Positions 11,616-24,588 of a DNA stretch of 64,000 nt are shown here, one piece after another. A model generated the notes under the pieces. It did no database searches. It saw nothing but the letters and a program-made list of their open reading frames with translations, and was not told where the DNA came from. Positions within the stretch are counted from its first letter, which is position 1. Each line of letters opens with the position of its first letter. Source of the DNA: Anaeromyces robustus (lineage: Eukaryota > Neocallimastigomycota > Neocallimastigomycetes > Neocallimastigales > Neocallimastigaceae); NCBI GenBank assembly GCA_002104895.1, contig MCFG01000019.1, forward strand, positions 113,501 to 177,500. The letters are read 5' to 3'. The position numbers were made by a program, and so were the translations under genes.

Positions 11616-12974
11616 TATATATATATAAAGATTTAGTATATTTAGATTAGTTATAATTTTTTAATAATATATATTAATAATATATATTAAAAATAATATC
11701 TAATATTCAAAATTGTTATATTTCAATAAATTTTTTCATTAATATTGAAGATACTATTAAATATTGAAAATAATGTTTTCAAGAAGAAAGTAAAATAATT
11801 ATATGTTTCAAAAATAATGATATCCACAATATATAAAGTTTTTTTTTTTTTTTTTTTTTTTTTTTTCCACAGAAATTTTCTTCCTCATAAAAATTCCATT
11901 ATTAAAAAAAAAAGTTTAGCTTGATTTTTCTTCCCCGCAAAAAATTTCAATTGTTTATAAAAAAAATGTTTAGCTTGGTTTTTCTTCCCCATAAAAATTC
12001 CAATTACTTTAAAAATATTGTGTAACAAAAATATTGTTTATGAAATTATTATTTATTAAAGAGAATTTACGTGTAACAAGAATGAATTGTTTATGAATTG
12101 TTTATGAATTATTAACAAGAATTTTTTGTGTTAAAAATAATTCTCCCTAATGCAACGTAATATTATTATATAAATTTTCTATTAAAATAAAATTAAATAT
12201 AATTAAATAAAATAAAATAAAATAAAATAAAATAGAATAAAATATAATATTTATGTTCAATTCTACACTTTTTATAAAATATAATATTTATGTTCAAATC
12301 AACACTTTTTTTTAAAATATAAAAAAAAGTGATAAAATATTAATAAAATGTTGAAAATAAATATTGAAGTTTTATTATTAAGAAAAGTTTTTTTTTTTAT
12401 ATTATTGATAAAAAAAATAAATATTGTAATCCATGCATTTTGAATTTTTATTATGTTGTAACATAAAATGGACTTATATAAATAATAGAATATAGATATT
12501 ATTTTTTAATATGTAGTTAAAGCATTTACTAAAATATATTATATATTTATTTATTTATTTATTTATTTATTTATTATTACCTGATATTCTATTTTAAATT
12601 ATAAAGATTTTCATACTAAAACAACGTTTATAAGTAATGTTAAAAATAAATTAATGATAATAATAGAACAAATTTTTTATATTATATTTATAATTAGAAA
12701 AGAAGATTTTATTATGAATAATAATATTAAATAACATAATTTGTATACTGAAAAAAATTATGCTTACAATTTTTTTTATATAATTTATAAATGAATAAAA
12801 AATGAAAAATAAAAGAACTTTTTTAAAACTTATTACTTCTAATTCTTCATTTATAATTATATATGTAGAGTATATACAATTTTATTTATATTAGATTGGG
12901 CAAAAAAACGAAAATTATTTATTACTATTCTATATTTATTAACTATTATTATAATTATTTATTATTATTTATTT

Positions 12975-13006
<32 letters not shown>

Positions 13007-14099
13007 TTTGTTTATTTATTATTAACTATTATTATTAATTATTATTTATTTATTATTTATTTATTTATTATTCACAGAAATGAAATAAAACAAATATATA
13101 TGAAAATTTTTCTGTTATCTTTTATTTTATTATATACAATTCTTTTTCATTATTTATGAATAGATTATATAAACTTTTTTTTCTTTTTTTAAAATTAAAA
13201 AAAAAAGGAAAAGATCTTAGAATATATAACAAATTTTCAAATTAAATACTGATTATTTATTGTTTTATTGTTTTATTGTTTATTACTTATTGATTATTAA
13301 TTGGTTAAATTTTTTTTTATTTTTTTTAAAAAAAAAGAAAAAAAAAAGAAAAAAGAAATTACAATTTTTGTAACAAAAAATTTTTTTATATCAATAAAAT
13401 TAAAGTTTTTATTTTTATTTTTTGTAAAATTATTAGATTATTAAAGTAGAAGAACACACATCAAGAATCAGATTAAAAATTAGTGATTTTCATTCATTAA
13501 TATAATAAAGTTGTTAGATAAAAAAAAACGTTTTTTTTTTAATATAACAAAAAAAAAAAAACAAAAACAAAAACAAAAACAAAAACAAAAAGACAAAACA
13601 AAAAAACAAAAAAAAATAACAAAAAAAAAAAAAAAACATATTTAATAATTATTTATATCAATAAAATTAAAGTTTTTTTTTTTTTTTTATTTTCATTTAT
13701 TGTAAAATTATTTAAAACATTTTTAATATAAGTATTTTTGACATAAAAATTAACAGATAATAAATATTTTTGTGTTATTAATTATTATTATTATTTATTA
13801 TTATTATTATTACTTTTTTATTATAAATATATAAATAAATAAATAAATAAATAATAAATAATAAATAATAATTAAAATTTATTTTTTTTATTTAAAAAAT
13901 CAATAACTATTAAAAGAATAATATATATATATATTATTCTTTTTATATTCAAGGAAATAAAAAAAATTTAGCAATGATATTGAATATCTTCTTTTTTTTT
14001 TTTTTTTAACTTAATTCATGGATTATACATACAAACTATTAAATTTTTACTATTAACATTTACTTTATAATATAAATAATAAGAAATGGAAATATAAAA
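11601..14099. other. A/T desert, no gene seen
   Basis: Apart from the 52-bp repeat listed separately, the stretch is A/T runs, TTTA and AAATA repeats and a CAAAAA repeat near 13559-13592. Open frames such as that at 12896-13159 are strings of Tyr, Leu and Ile encoded by TAT/TTA microsatellite and are not credible genes. Confidence 0.55.
11865..12025 (+). repeat. short tandem repeat, unit about 52 bp, three copies
   Basis: Three degenerate units share TTTTTCTTCCCC, then AAAAATTxCAATT, an A run and GTTTAGCTTGG. The cytosine runs stand out from the A/T background. Downstream, 12015-12120 has a second small direct repeat around TTGTTTATGAA. Confidence 0.7.
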
Positions 14100-15130
14100 A
14101 AATCTTTTTCTTTTATCAATAGCTCAATTTATATCTATACAAAGACAGAAATCATAATATAAAAAATATATAGGTTATATCATAGTGAAAAAAGAGATAT
14201 TCATTTTATAAAAAATATTAATCAATCATGAATTTTTTTTTTCTGAATTATTAAAGATCAAAATGTTTTTTTTTTTTTTCTAACTAGTGATGATATAACT
14301 ACTATAACAGGTTTATTATTTTCCTAGTGGTTATATGATTACAATACGATTTATTTATGAAGCTCATATAGTAATATTATGGTTTTAGGGAAAAAACAAT
14401 TTTTTTTATTATATTTTCTAGAATTTATCTGAATGGGTCTTGATGAAGCTATCTTGGATATAATATTTATGTATTTCAGAAAAAAATATTTTATTTATTT
14501 GGAAAAAAAAAAAGGAAAAAAAAAGAGGAAAATATATATATATATTTTTTTTTGATTTTAAGTTTTGTCGTTGGTTAGTTTAGGTATTATATATACAATA
14601 TAATACCTTAACTAACCAATTACAAAATCTATTTTATAGATATTACTTTTAAATTTTATCCTATAGTTTATAAAAATGAAAAACTATTTTTTGATCTTCA
14701 AAAAAAAAAAAAGATGAATGATGGTTATGATGGTTATGATGATACTTATTTATTAATTATTTTATTGTTATACTATAGCTTAATATATTAAAAAAAAAAG
14801 GATTAAATATTTAGATCTACTGGATTCAATAATATCACAGATATTTTTGATATTATTAAGTTTGATTAGTCTTACTTCATTATTTATGATGTTATATTAA
14901 ATGAATGAAAATATTAAAAAAGCAGTAGAATTTATAAAAATATGAATCTTTTTTTTTTTTTTTAAAGTTATTTCATTTTCAGTGATTATTAAATTATTAA
15001 TCAAATACATCATCTGATAAGATGACTAATGATGAAGGAAATATTATTGTAACAACATCAATTCAAGATGGGTATAGTATTAATTATTAAAAATTTCTCA
15101 AGAAAATAGTATAGTATAATATAAAAAAGG
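14100..15130 (+). other. possible unrecognised gene relic with a hairpin
   Basis: Islands with raised GC occur at about 14280-14460 and 14995-15090. One short frame reads SSDKMTNDEGNIIVTTSIQD near 15010-15072, another MGLDEAILDIIFMYF near 14432-14476, both soon interrupted. The family is unknown and the frames do not join. A 22-bp inverted repeat with one mismatch (TTGGTTAGTTTAGGTATTAT at 14571 and its partner ending 14619) sits between the islands. This could be an old gene or transposon fragment; chance is not excluded. Confidence 0.3.
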
Positions 15131-15404
15131 AATACTAACCTAAGTAATAAGTTAGGATTCAATTATATTAATAAAAAAAAAAAACCCATCCTTCCAAAAC
15201 AAAAATTTCTAACATATTATTGAAAACTATTACAATTCATTCATTCATTAATTATTGCTAATTAAATTTCATTTGATTTTTCTTTTTATTAATTAAATTC
15301 TATTGTTTTAAAATAAAATCAATGTATATATTTTATTTATATATTTATATATTTATTTATTTAATCTTATTTTTATATATATTTTAGTTATATTTTATTA
15401 TTAT

Positions 15405-15530
15405 CATTATAACTATTATGATAACTATTGTGATAACTATTATGATAACTAATGTGTTAACTATTATGATAACTAATATGTTAACTATTATGATAACTAA
15501 TGTGTTAACTATTATGATAACTATTATTAT
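15405..15530 (+). repeat. tandem repeat of a TAACTATTATGA unit
   Basis: About ten units of 12-15 bases alternate TATTATGATAAC and TAATGTGTTAAC. It is a local minisatellite with no coding potential. Confidence 0.85.
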
Positions 15531-16507
15531 TTATTATAAATAAATATAAATAAGTTTATTGAAAAAAAGGAAAAGAAAAAGAAAACGGAAATTATTTTTT
15601 ATGAGAATATTAATTTATTCTGATACTTAAATAGTCAGACAAACTTATTTTAATAAACTAAAACGTATAATATGCGTTACATGAAATTGGAATTTATGAA
15701 ATTTTCGAATCATCTTACTTTTTCATTTACGTTACGTTTTTTTTATTGTTACGAGAACCAAAAAGTTCCAATGTCAAAACTTTTTTTTTTTTTTTAATTA
15801 TTTTAAAAAATAAAAAACTCTGAATTTTTTAATTAAATGAATACAAAATGTTTTATTTAGAAATGAAAAAAAAAGTTAAAATAAAAAAAAAAAAACAATG
15901 GTTTTATGAATAATTTGTACATTGAAAAAAAAAAAATAGTTTTCTGTGTATTAGAAAAGGAAAAAAAAAGTTAAAATAATAATAAATGCGTTTTTGTTAA
16001 CATTATTATTCATAATAAAAAATCAAACATTCCATAAATTTTATAAATTCTATAAATACAAATATTCTATGATATTAATATTGTTTTTAAATTAATGGTT
16101 TCAAGTACCTTTTTTTATTAAATATAAAAAAAATAATTAAAATAATTTACAAGAAAAATAAAATAATATAATAAAAAAAAGGTATTTGAAACCATTAACT
16201 TTAAATTATATTGTTTATTAAATGTTTTATTCTATTTTATATAATCATAATTTTAATGTTTAATGTTAAAATATACAATCATATAATTCTTATTTATTAT
16301 TATTATTATTTATTATTACTATACTAAAACATTAAAATAACATTAAAAATCATACACTTACAATAATAAAACAATTATTAAAATATTCATTTCATTGGTT
16401 AAAAAAAACTATTATTATTATTGTTAAAAAAACATTTTAACAAAAATTACAATTAAAGCATTCTAGAAAAAAAAGAAAAACAAAAAATAAAATAAAGTTT
16501 AAAAAAA

Positions 16508-16547
<40 letters not shown>

Positions 16548-17858
16548 TATTATTAATTATTTATTATTTAATGCTATTTATTATTATTAATTATTAATTA
16601 TTAATTATTAATTATTAATTATTAATTATTATTTATTATTATTATTATTGTTTAAAAAGCATTTACTTAAACAAAAAAAAAAAAAAAATAAAAACAAACT
16701 TAATTAAATATATTCTAGAAGTAATTATTAATTATTAATTTATTTTATTTTAATCTTTTGTGTTTTAAAACAGATTCATTTTATTCATAATACTAATAAA
16801 TAATAATTAATAATAAATAATAATTAATAACAATCAATAATAATAAATAATAAATAATAAATAATAAATAATAAATAATAATAGTTTAGAACAATATATA
16901 AAAAAAGAAAAAAAAATAATATTAATTTTATAATCATCATATTTAATAAATGGTAATGGTTGTGTATGAAAATCTTTTTTTGTTATATGCGTTTCTTATA
17001 TATTATTATATTTTATTATATATAATTAAATAATAAAATATATTAATTAATGTTTTGTTTTATAAATGATTCAATTGATAATATAGTTAATAATATAATT
17101 ATATAATTAATAATAATATTTAATTTTTTTTTTTTAAATCTTATTTAATAATATTTAATAATAACATTTAATAATAATTCATCATTAATTATTAATTATT
17201 AATCATTAATTACGGTAATAAAACACAGACACGGACACACACACAGACACACACACAGACACACAAAAATTAACATAATAATGATGAATAAATGAATATT
17301 TTCGTAATTTTTATTTTATTTTATTGATGTAAATCAAATTTATGAAAATTAATACATAAATACATAAAAACACTTATATACAAAAAAAATGTAAATTATG
17401 TATTACATAACTTATTATTAATCACTAAACAAAATGAATGACAAACCATAAAAAATAATTAAATATTAATAATAATTACTAACGATTACTAACAATTACT
17501 AACAAATATTAACAAATAAATAATTAATAATAATTAATTAGAAAATATATTTAGAAAAATTCAATTGTTATAATGAAATCATAAGATATCATAATAGGAG
17601 TATGAAATATGTATAATCTTTGTAATAATACCTTTTTATCTTTGTAATTAGAAATATATTTAATAATGATATTTTTAATTAATTTTTTTGTTAACATTTT
17701 TTTAAAAAAAAAAAAATTCTGATACAATAATAATATAATAAAAAAAATATTAATATTTAGTGAATAAATAAGAAATTTAGCCATTTTATACATACCTTGA
17801 ATAAACTTTTTTTTTTTTAATTTTTTTTTGGTCTAGAACAAGTTTTCTTTTTTCTTTA

Positions 17859-17893
<35 letters not shown>

Positions 17894-20300
17894 AAAAGGA
17901 AAAAAAAAAAAATTAATTAAAAATACATTATTAATTATATTATTTTTTATAATTATAGCTATATTTATTATTTTAATATTTCATTAATATATATTTTTTT
18001 ATTTACTTTTTTTTTTTTTAATATATATGTATAAAAATTTATTTTTTTTATATATTATATATATTATCATTTATTTATTTTATATTATGAAATTCATTTT
18101 TTTATTCCAGATGTTGATGATCCAAAAAAAAACGGGAAGATTAAAAATTAAAATTTATTAATAATTAAGGTTTTGTATCAGAAGGATAAATGAGTGCATC
18201 ATTATTTTATTATTTTTTGATATTTAATTAATTTAATAACAAATTAAAAATAATGATAAAAATTTATTTGTACCAATAACAAAAAAAAACAAAAAAAAAT
18301 TAATTAAGAAAAAAAATTTATAATTAATTGATTTAACATCTTAAATTTCATCAATAATTTATATATTATTTTATATATTGAATATAAATCGTATATATAT
18401 TAATATATAAACAAAAATTTAATATATTAAATTATATAAATTTGGCTAAGTTAAAAGATTTTTTTTTTCATAGAACAATTAGGCTTTTTCATAGAACAAT
18501 ACATTTATATTATTAATAAAAACAATAATTTAATATAAAACCTTAATAATTAATAAAATTATGTAGTACAAATATTAAAAATATCTAAATTTTTATAAAA
18601 AAATAAAAAAAATACAAAAAAAAAAAAAAATAAAAACAAAAAAAAAAAATCAATTACAAATTAAAATTAAAATAATTTAATTTATATTAATACAGATGTT
18701 TCAGTTAAATTTATATATACTTAAAATATACAATTTAAAGTATTAATAATTGAAAATGGTTATTAAGAATAAATAAATAAATAAATAAATAGATAAATAA
18801 ATAGATAAATAAATAGATAGATAAATAAATAAATAATATTACATATATTATACATATTATATATATATCAAATTAATTAAATTAGATTGTATATAATTAA
18901 TATATTAATATTAATATATTTCTAATAAACACAAAATATTGTATAAAAATCTTATAAATATTGTTTTATCATTATTTATTATTTTTAATAAAATTTTTAA
19001 AATGTTGTAATTAAATATGTTATACTAATTGAACACACACATTGTTTTAAATGATTATATGGCGTGCTTATTTGTATAAAGTGTTTAATTATAAATGATG
19101 AAAAGATTTTGAATACATTTTAAAATATGTAAAAAAAATAATAATAATTAATTATTAGAAGAAACAATAGTAAAAAAAGAATTAATAATTAGTCATCATT
19201 TTATTAGCCATTTTGTATACATATACATATGTGTAAATACTGATTTTTATTACAGGCTTAAATATATATAAATTAATTAAATATATATATATATAAAACA
19301 TATAACAATAAATAGTATGAATATTTATGATTTTAATGATTATTTTTACATCATAATAATATTAATTAATAAGATTACATAATAATAAATTTAATTATAT
19401 ATTAATATTAATAATAATAATATTAATATTAAGGTTTTATTTTTATTTATTTATTTATAATAATTTAGTATAATAAATTATAAATAGATTTATTATTATT
19501 AAACATGAAGAATCATTAAATGAAAATTCTCAAACTATATGTTATGTATAATCCATAATACTGTTTGCTATTTATAAGCTAACAATATAAGAATTATCAT
19601 AAAAAAATTTTTTTAAAATTATTCCATTAATTTTTAAAATATTACCCTCTTAAAAACAAAATTTTTTTATCTGCTCCATTATTAGTTGAAATTAATAATT
19701 ATTAAGTAAATAACTATATTATTTAATATTTTTTTGTAATACTACCAAAAATGGAATATTTTAAATTTTGTATATGTTTTGTTGAATTTTGATTAAAAGT
19801 AAATAAAAAATCATAAAAAAAAAAGAATAAACGAGAACCATGATATTATTATGATATTTAATATTTTCATAAATATTCATTAATTATTAATAAATAATAT
19901 ATAATGTAATATAATATATAATATAATATAATATATAGCAATTTAATATAATATATAAAATTTATTAAATAATATATAATAATATATAATAATATAATAT
20001 AAATTATATTTGATTAAAAATATTTTTAAATAATTAATATATTCATTAAATATTTAAAAAATTTATAATATATTAATTGAATAATTAAAAGCTTTTATAT
20101 ATATTATAATTTATTATATAAATCTTAATAAAATTTATTAAATTTCAAAATATATGAAAATTAAATATATATAAAAATACGTAAATATAAAAATTGAATT
20201 TTTTATATATAAATGAATAAAATAATATATAACTGTTTATGTATGTACATTAAGCTTGCTTTATTTATATATATTAAAGGTTTTTACATATATATGCATA
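15531..20300. other. A/T desert, no supported gene
   Basis: The stretch holds ATT repeats (16504-16660), AAT repeats (16795-16890), a short CACAGACA repeat (17219-17268), long T runs (17855-17890) and AAAT repeats (18770-18835). The region 15590-15780 has several CG dinucleotides (ACGTATAATATGCG, ACGTTACG) unlike its surroundings and is unexplained. A direct repeat pair links 19165-19395 with 22375-22605. Confidence 0.5.
16092..16198. repeat. 29-bp inverted repeat (hairpin)
   Basis: The arms at 16092-16120 and 16169-16198 share TTAATGGTTTCAAGTACC and a following T run, with one mismatch and one length change. The 48-bp loop is A/T-rich. Size and layout resemble a miniature inverted-repeat element or foldback, but no target duplication was identified. 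Confidence 0.7.
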
Positions 20301-20370
20301 TTAATTGCATATAGTACAATATAAAACTTGTATAATTTATGCTTATTTAAAACTTATTTATGTATATGTA

Positions 20371-20600
20371 CATAAATATAAATATAAATACAAATACAAA
20401 TATAAATATAAATATAAATATAAATATAAATATAAATATAAATATAAATATAAATATAAATATAAATATAAATATAAATATAAATATAAATATAAATATA
20501 AATATAAATATAAATATAAATATAAATATAAATATAAATATAAATATAAATATAAATATAAATATAAATATAAATATAAATAAAATATAAATATAAATAT
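20371..20600. repeat. hexanucleotide microsatellite, unit AAATAT
   Basis: About 35 near-perfect copies of a six-base unit. Three frames stay open through it, giving Tyr-Lys, Asn-Ile and Leu-Tyr dipeptide repeats; these are not genes. Confidence 0.97.
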
Positions 20601-20724
20601 ATTATTTATGAAGTCCATATTAGGTAAAACGTATTGTAATTTTTTGTAATTTTTTTATTATAAGAAATATTAAGAAAAAATATTAAAAAAAAAAAAAAAT
20701 TAGAGTTTTAAAGTTAATGCGTTA

Positions 20725-20822
20725 ATAAAATTGACACAAACTAAAAAAAAAAAATGAACAAAATGGACACAAACTAAAAAAAAAAATGAATAAAATTGAC
20801 ACAAACTGAAAAAAAAAATTGA
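20725..20822 (+). repeat. tandem repeat, unit about 33 bp, three copies
   Basis: Three units share AAAATTGACACAAACT followed by an A run and ATGAA. The unit is distinctive enough to be searched for elsewhere. Confidence 0.85.
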
Positions 20823-22011
20823 AAAAATTTATATTAAACATTCTAGAAACTTTTTTCATATATAAATAAGAATAGATAAACATATTTGCGGTTTAATTTA
20901 AACTAATAATAATAAAAAATATTATTCCGATATATAAACAAATATTATAATTAAAGTTTAAAATTTAATTAATAATTAAGGTTTTGTATTTCATTATGGT
21001 TGTTTTATATATGGTAAGAAGTCATAAAAAAAAAAAACAATAGAACTAATAAAATTTTTATTAATGATTAAGGTTTTGTTTCTTTATTAACAATTTTTTG
21101 TTAAAATTTAATCATTAATTAAAAAAATTCTAATAAATAATAATTTTATAAAATGAAAAAAAAAATAAAAATTATTATAAGAAAAAGAAAATATAATAAA
21201 AAAACAAAGAACTTTTTTTTTAAAAAAATTTTTTTTTAAAATTTATAAATGATGAAATACTTAATTTTTTATAAGACTAATATATATTTTAAAGATAATT
21301 TAATAAAGAAATTATAAATATATTTCAATTGTTTATCTATAAAAGTTTAGTATTATAATTTAGGCATATATTTATTCTTTATCAAATAATAAAAACTAAT
21401 TTTTTATAATAGTCTTCATATATCAAAATTAATATAATTAATATATTTGAATATATATTATAATATATATCAAATATATAATCAAATATATTATTTAATG
21501 AAACACTTTATTATATATCGGATTATTTATTTAAATAATTTAATACAAATATTAAAACAATATATAATTTTATTTGATACTTTTTTATAGCTACTATAAT
21601 TATTTTTATATAAATTAGATTTATTAATGTAAGAACTATATTCCGTGTGTAAAAAAAAAATCATAGTATTAAATTAATATTTAATAGAGTTAAGATTTTT
21701 GTAGTTAAAATAATTATTGGTTAAAGTAATAAATAACCTAATAAATTAAAAAATAAATAAATAAATAAATAAATAAGTAAATAAATAAATAAATAAAAAT
21801 AAATAAATAAATAAATAAATAATAATAAATAAATAAGTAAATAAGTAAATAAATAAATAAATAAATAAAAATAAATAAATAAATAATAATAAATAGATAA
21901 ATAAATAAATAAATAAATAAATAAATGAATAAATAATAATAATAAATTAAATAAATAAATAATAAATAATAAATAAATATTTAAATAAATAAATAAATAA
22001 ATAATAAATAA

Positions 22012-22042
<31 letters not shown>

Positions 22043-24588
22043 ATAGATAAATAAATAAATAAATAAAGAAATAAATAAATAAATAAATATAATTAATTAA
22101 TTTAATTAAATATTTTAAATATATGAATAAATATAAATTGTTTCATCTAATTTATTTTATATATTTCATGTACAATACAACATTTATTATAGTATAGTTA
22201 TTATAAATGATATTTATTTGTATTTATTTTTTTTGTTAATCAATAAATTTTTTAAATTAAAATAGAGAAAAATCATATGTTATTATATATATAAAAAAAA
22301 AACAAATTCAAAAAAAGTAATAAAGTATCATTTATATTGATTTTTGTATAAATATATACAAACATTATTTATTTATATTAAATTAAAAATTATTAATAAT
22401 TAGCCATAATTTTTATTATTAGCCATTTGTATATATGTATATATATTAGATTTTTTATTAAAAAATATAATTTATATATATTTAATGAATATAAAAATTA
22501 TATAATTATTATGACTATTTTTATATTAAAAAAATATTAATTTTAATATAATTAAGATTACATTATAAAAAAAAATCATATTTTATATATATTTAGAAAG
22601 ATCCTTAATAATGATAAAAAAATACAATATATAAAAAAAAAACATATCATATATTATATTTAAAATGATATTAATAACGATAAAAATAATATAATAAAAA
22701 TTATATGATCTATTATATTATATTATTAATATTTTTTTTTAATTTATTTTTATTTTTTATTTATAATTCATATTTTATTGTTCCACCCTAATTTTTAAAG
22801 AACAGTGGAGTAAATACAACTATACTATTTTTTTTTTAAGATCAGTGGAGTAATTTAACTAATTTTTTTTTTAATACAATTTTAAAAATTTTGGTATTAT
22901 TAATTTATATAGAGATTATGGTGTTAAGTGTTTTTTTTATTTCACTAGAATATTCCTTTTTTTGTTTAAATGAAAGTTTTTTTTTTTTTTTTTAAATTTT
23001 AATAATAGAGTATATTAATTTTTGAAAATTTTTATTAAAGATAAACAAATAATATAAATAGTATCATAAATTTATAAGAATTAAACTTTTAATTAATGTT
23101 AATTAAAATTTTAATTTTAAAAATTATGTATATAAATTTTTTAACATTTTTAATTAAAAAATTAATTTAAATAATTAATTTAGAGTTTTAAGAGAATTAT
23201 TTTTCTTCTTTGTGTAAATTTCCATTTAAAGAAATTAAAAATCACTGATATAATATATGGAAATTACATAAAAATATTTAATTATTATTATTAATATTTT
23301 TTTTTAGAATTCTAATAAATTATTAATTATTTACAGAAAATTTCGTGGAGAATCTTTATATATCAAGTACAACTGGTATAATATACTATTCAAGCGTGGG
23401 GTTATTGGAATTGATTAATAATTATAAAATATAAAAAAAAAATTTCAATTAATGATAATTGAATTTTTTAAAACAAGAAAAGTAAAAAAAAAAAAAAACA
23501 ATAAATTATATGAAAAAAAGATACTTTTAATATTTATTTTATTATTTATGAATTTTTTTTATTTTTTTTTTGTTTAATTTAAAAGAAAGATTTTCATGTT
23601 TTTAATATTTAATTAACTCCTTTAAATTTTATTATACAATTAAAATATATAACATTTATAATTATTGGTACAAAATAGCTCTATTATTAATTATAAATAA
23701 TATATTATATTAATATAAACATTTGTATTATTAATTATAATATAACATTAATAAAAGTGTTAATAGTTTTATATAATATATAATATGACATCATTTCTTG
23801 ACACAATTTAGAATACAATTTTTTTTAACACAATTTTTATGTAAATAAGGATGAATTACATTAATTCAGATAACATATTATGCAAAATTTATAATAATAA
23901 TAATAAAAAAAAAATGAAACATATAATTATATCATATCATTATATAAATTAATTTTTTCTTTTAACTCTATATATATTATAATTAATTATTATGAATAAA
24001 GATTTAAAAAAAAAAAAAAATTGAAAATATTAATTTTATAAAGGAATAAGACTATATAATTAATTAATATAATAATTATATATTTAATTTAAATGAGGAT
24101 TAAATAGAATATATTTTTATTTTATTATATAGTAATATAGTAATATATAGAGAGCATATATTAAGAATCCGTATTGTATATTTGTACTATATCTTAAACT
24201 ATAGAAATACAATTAACAAAGCCTAATAATAAAAAGCTTTATTCTAATTTTTAACTTTTTTTTATTGAGGATAATTTAATTTATATAAATAGGGAATTTT
24301 CTAACATTTTTAATATCATATATATATATAATTATTTTTTTTTCTTTTTTTCTTTTTTTTTCTCTCTTTTTTTAATTTTTTTTTTATTCAAACTCCAAAA
24401 AAAAAAAAAAAAATTATTTAAGATAATAAAATAAAATAATTTATTTTATTATGTAAATTAAGTTAAAAAATAAATAGATAAATAAACAAAAAAATATATA
24501 ATAAAATACTTAAAATATTTAATATAATAGTTAATATTAAAGAAAAAAATTATAATTTTTTTCTAAAATATAAAATCTAGAAAAAAAA
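20823..24588. other. A/T desert with a long AAAT tract
   Basis: An impure AAAT/AAATAA tract fills 21745-22092. The motif TTAATAATTAAGGTTTTGT occurs near 20971 and, with one change, 21060, and also near 18155. Two copies of CAGTGGAGTAA lie at 22803-22850. The only coding-like island is at 23337-23418, listed separately. Pyrimidine runs at 24325-24395 lie in the 5' flank of the next gene. Confidence 0.55.
23337..23418 (+). CDS. possible orphan terminal exon, family unknown
   Basis: A short island of clearly higher GC follows TATTAATTATTTACAG, a good splice acceptor ending at 23336. One frame, 23338-23418, reads KFRGESLYIKYNWYNI, then LFKRGVIGID and a stop, a sensible coding composition (Gly, Arg, Trp) that is rare in this desert. 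No upstream exon was found within the preceding few hundred bases. It could be the last exon of a gene with long introns or a fragment left by a rearrangement. I do not recognise the family. Confidence 0.3.

Noticed and set aside
17551-17793. Minus-strand 80-residue frame with a hydrophobic start
   Set aside because: It contains a T-run Phe string and lies in unremarkable A/T sequence; no other coding sign.
20305-20618. Open frames of Tyr-Lys, Asn-Ile and Leu-Tyr dipeptide repeats
   Set aside because: All come from one AAATAT hexanucleotide tract read in several frames and on both strands.
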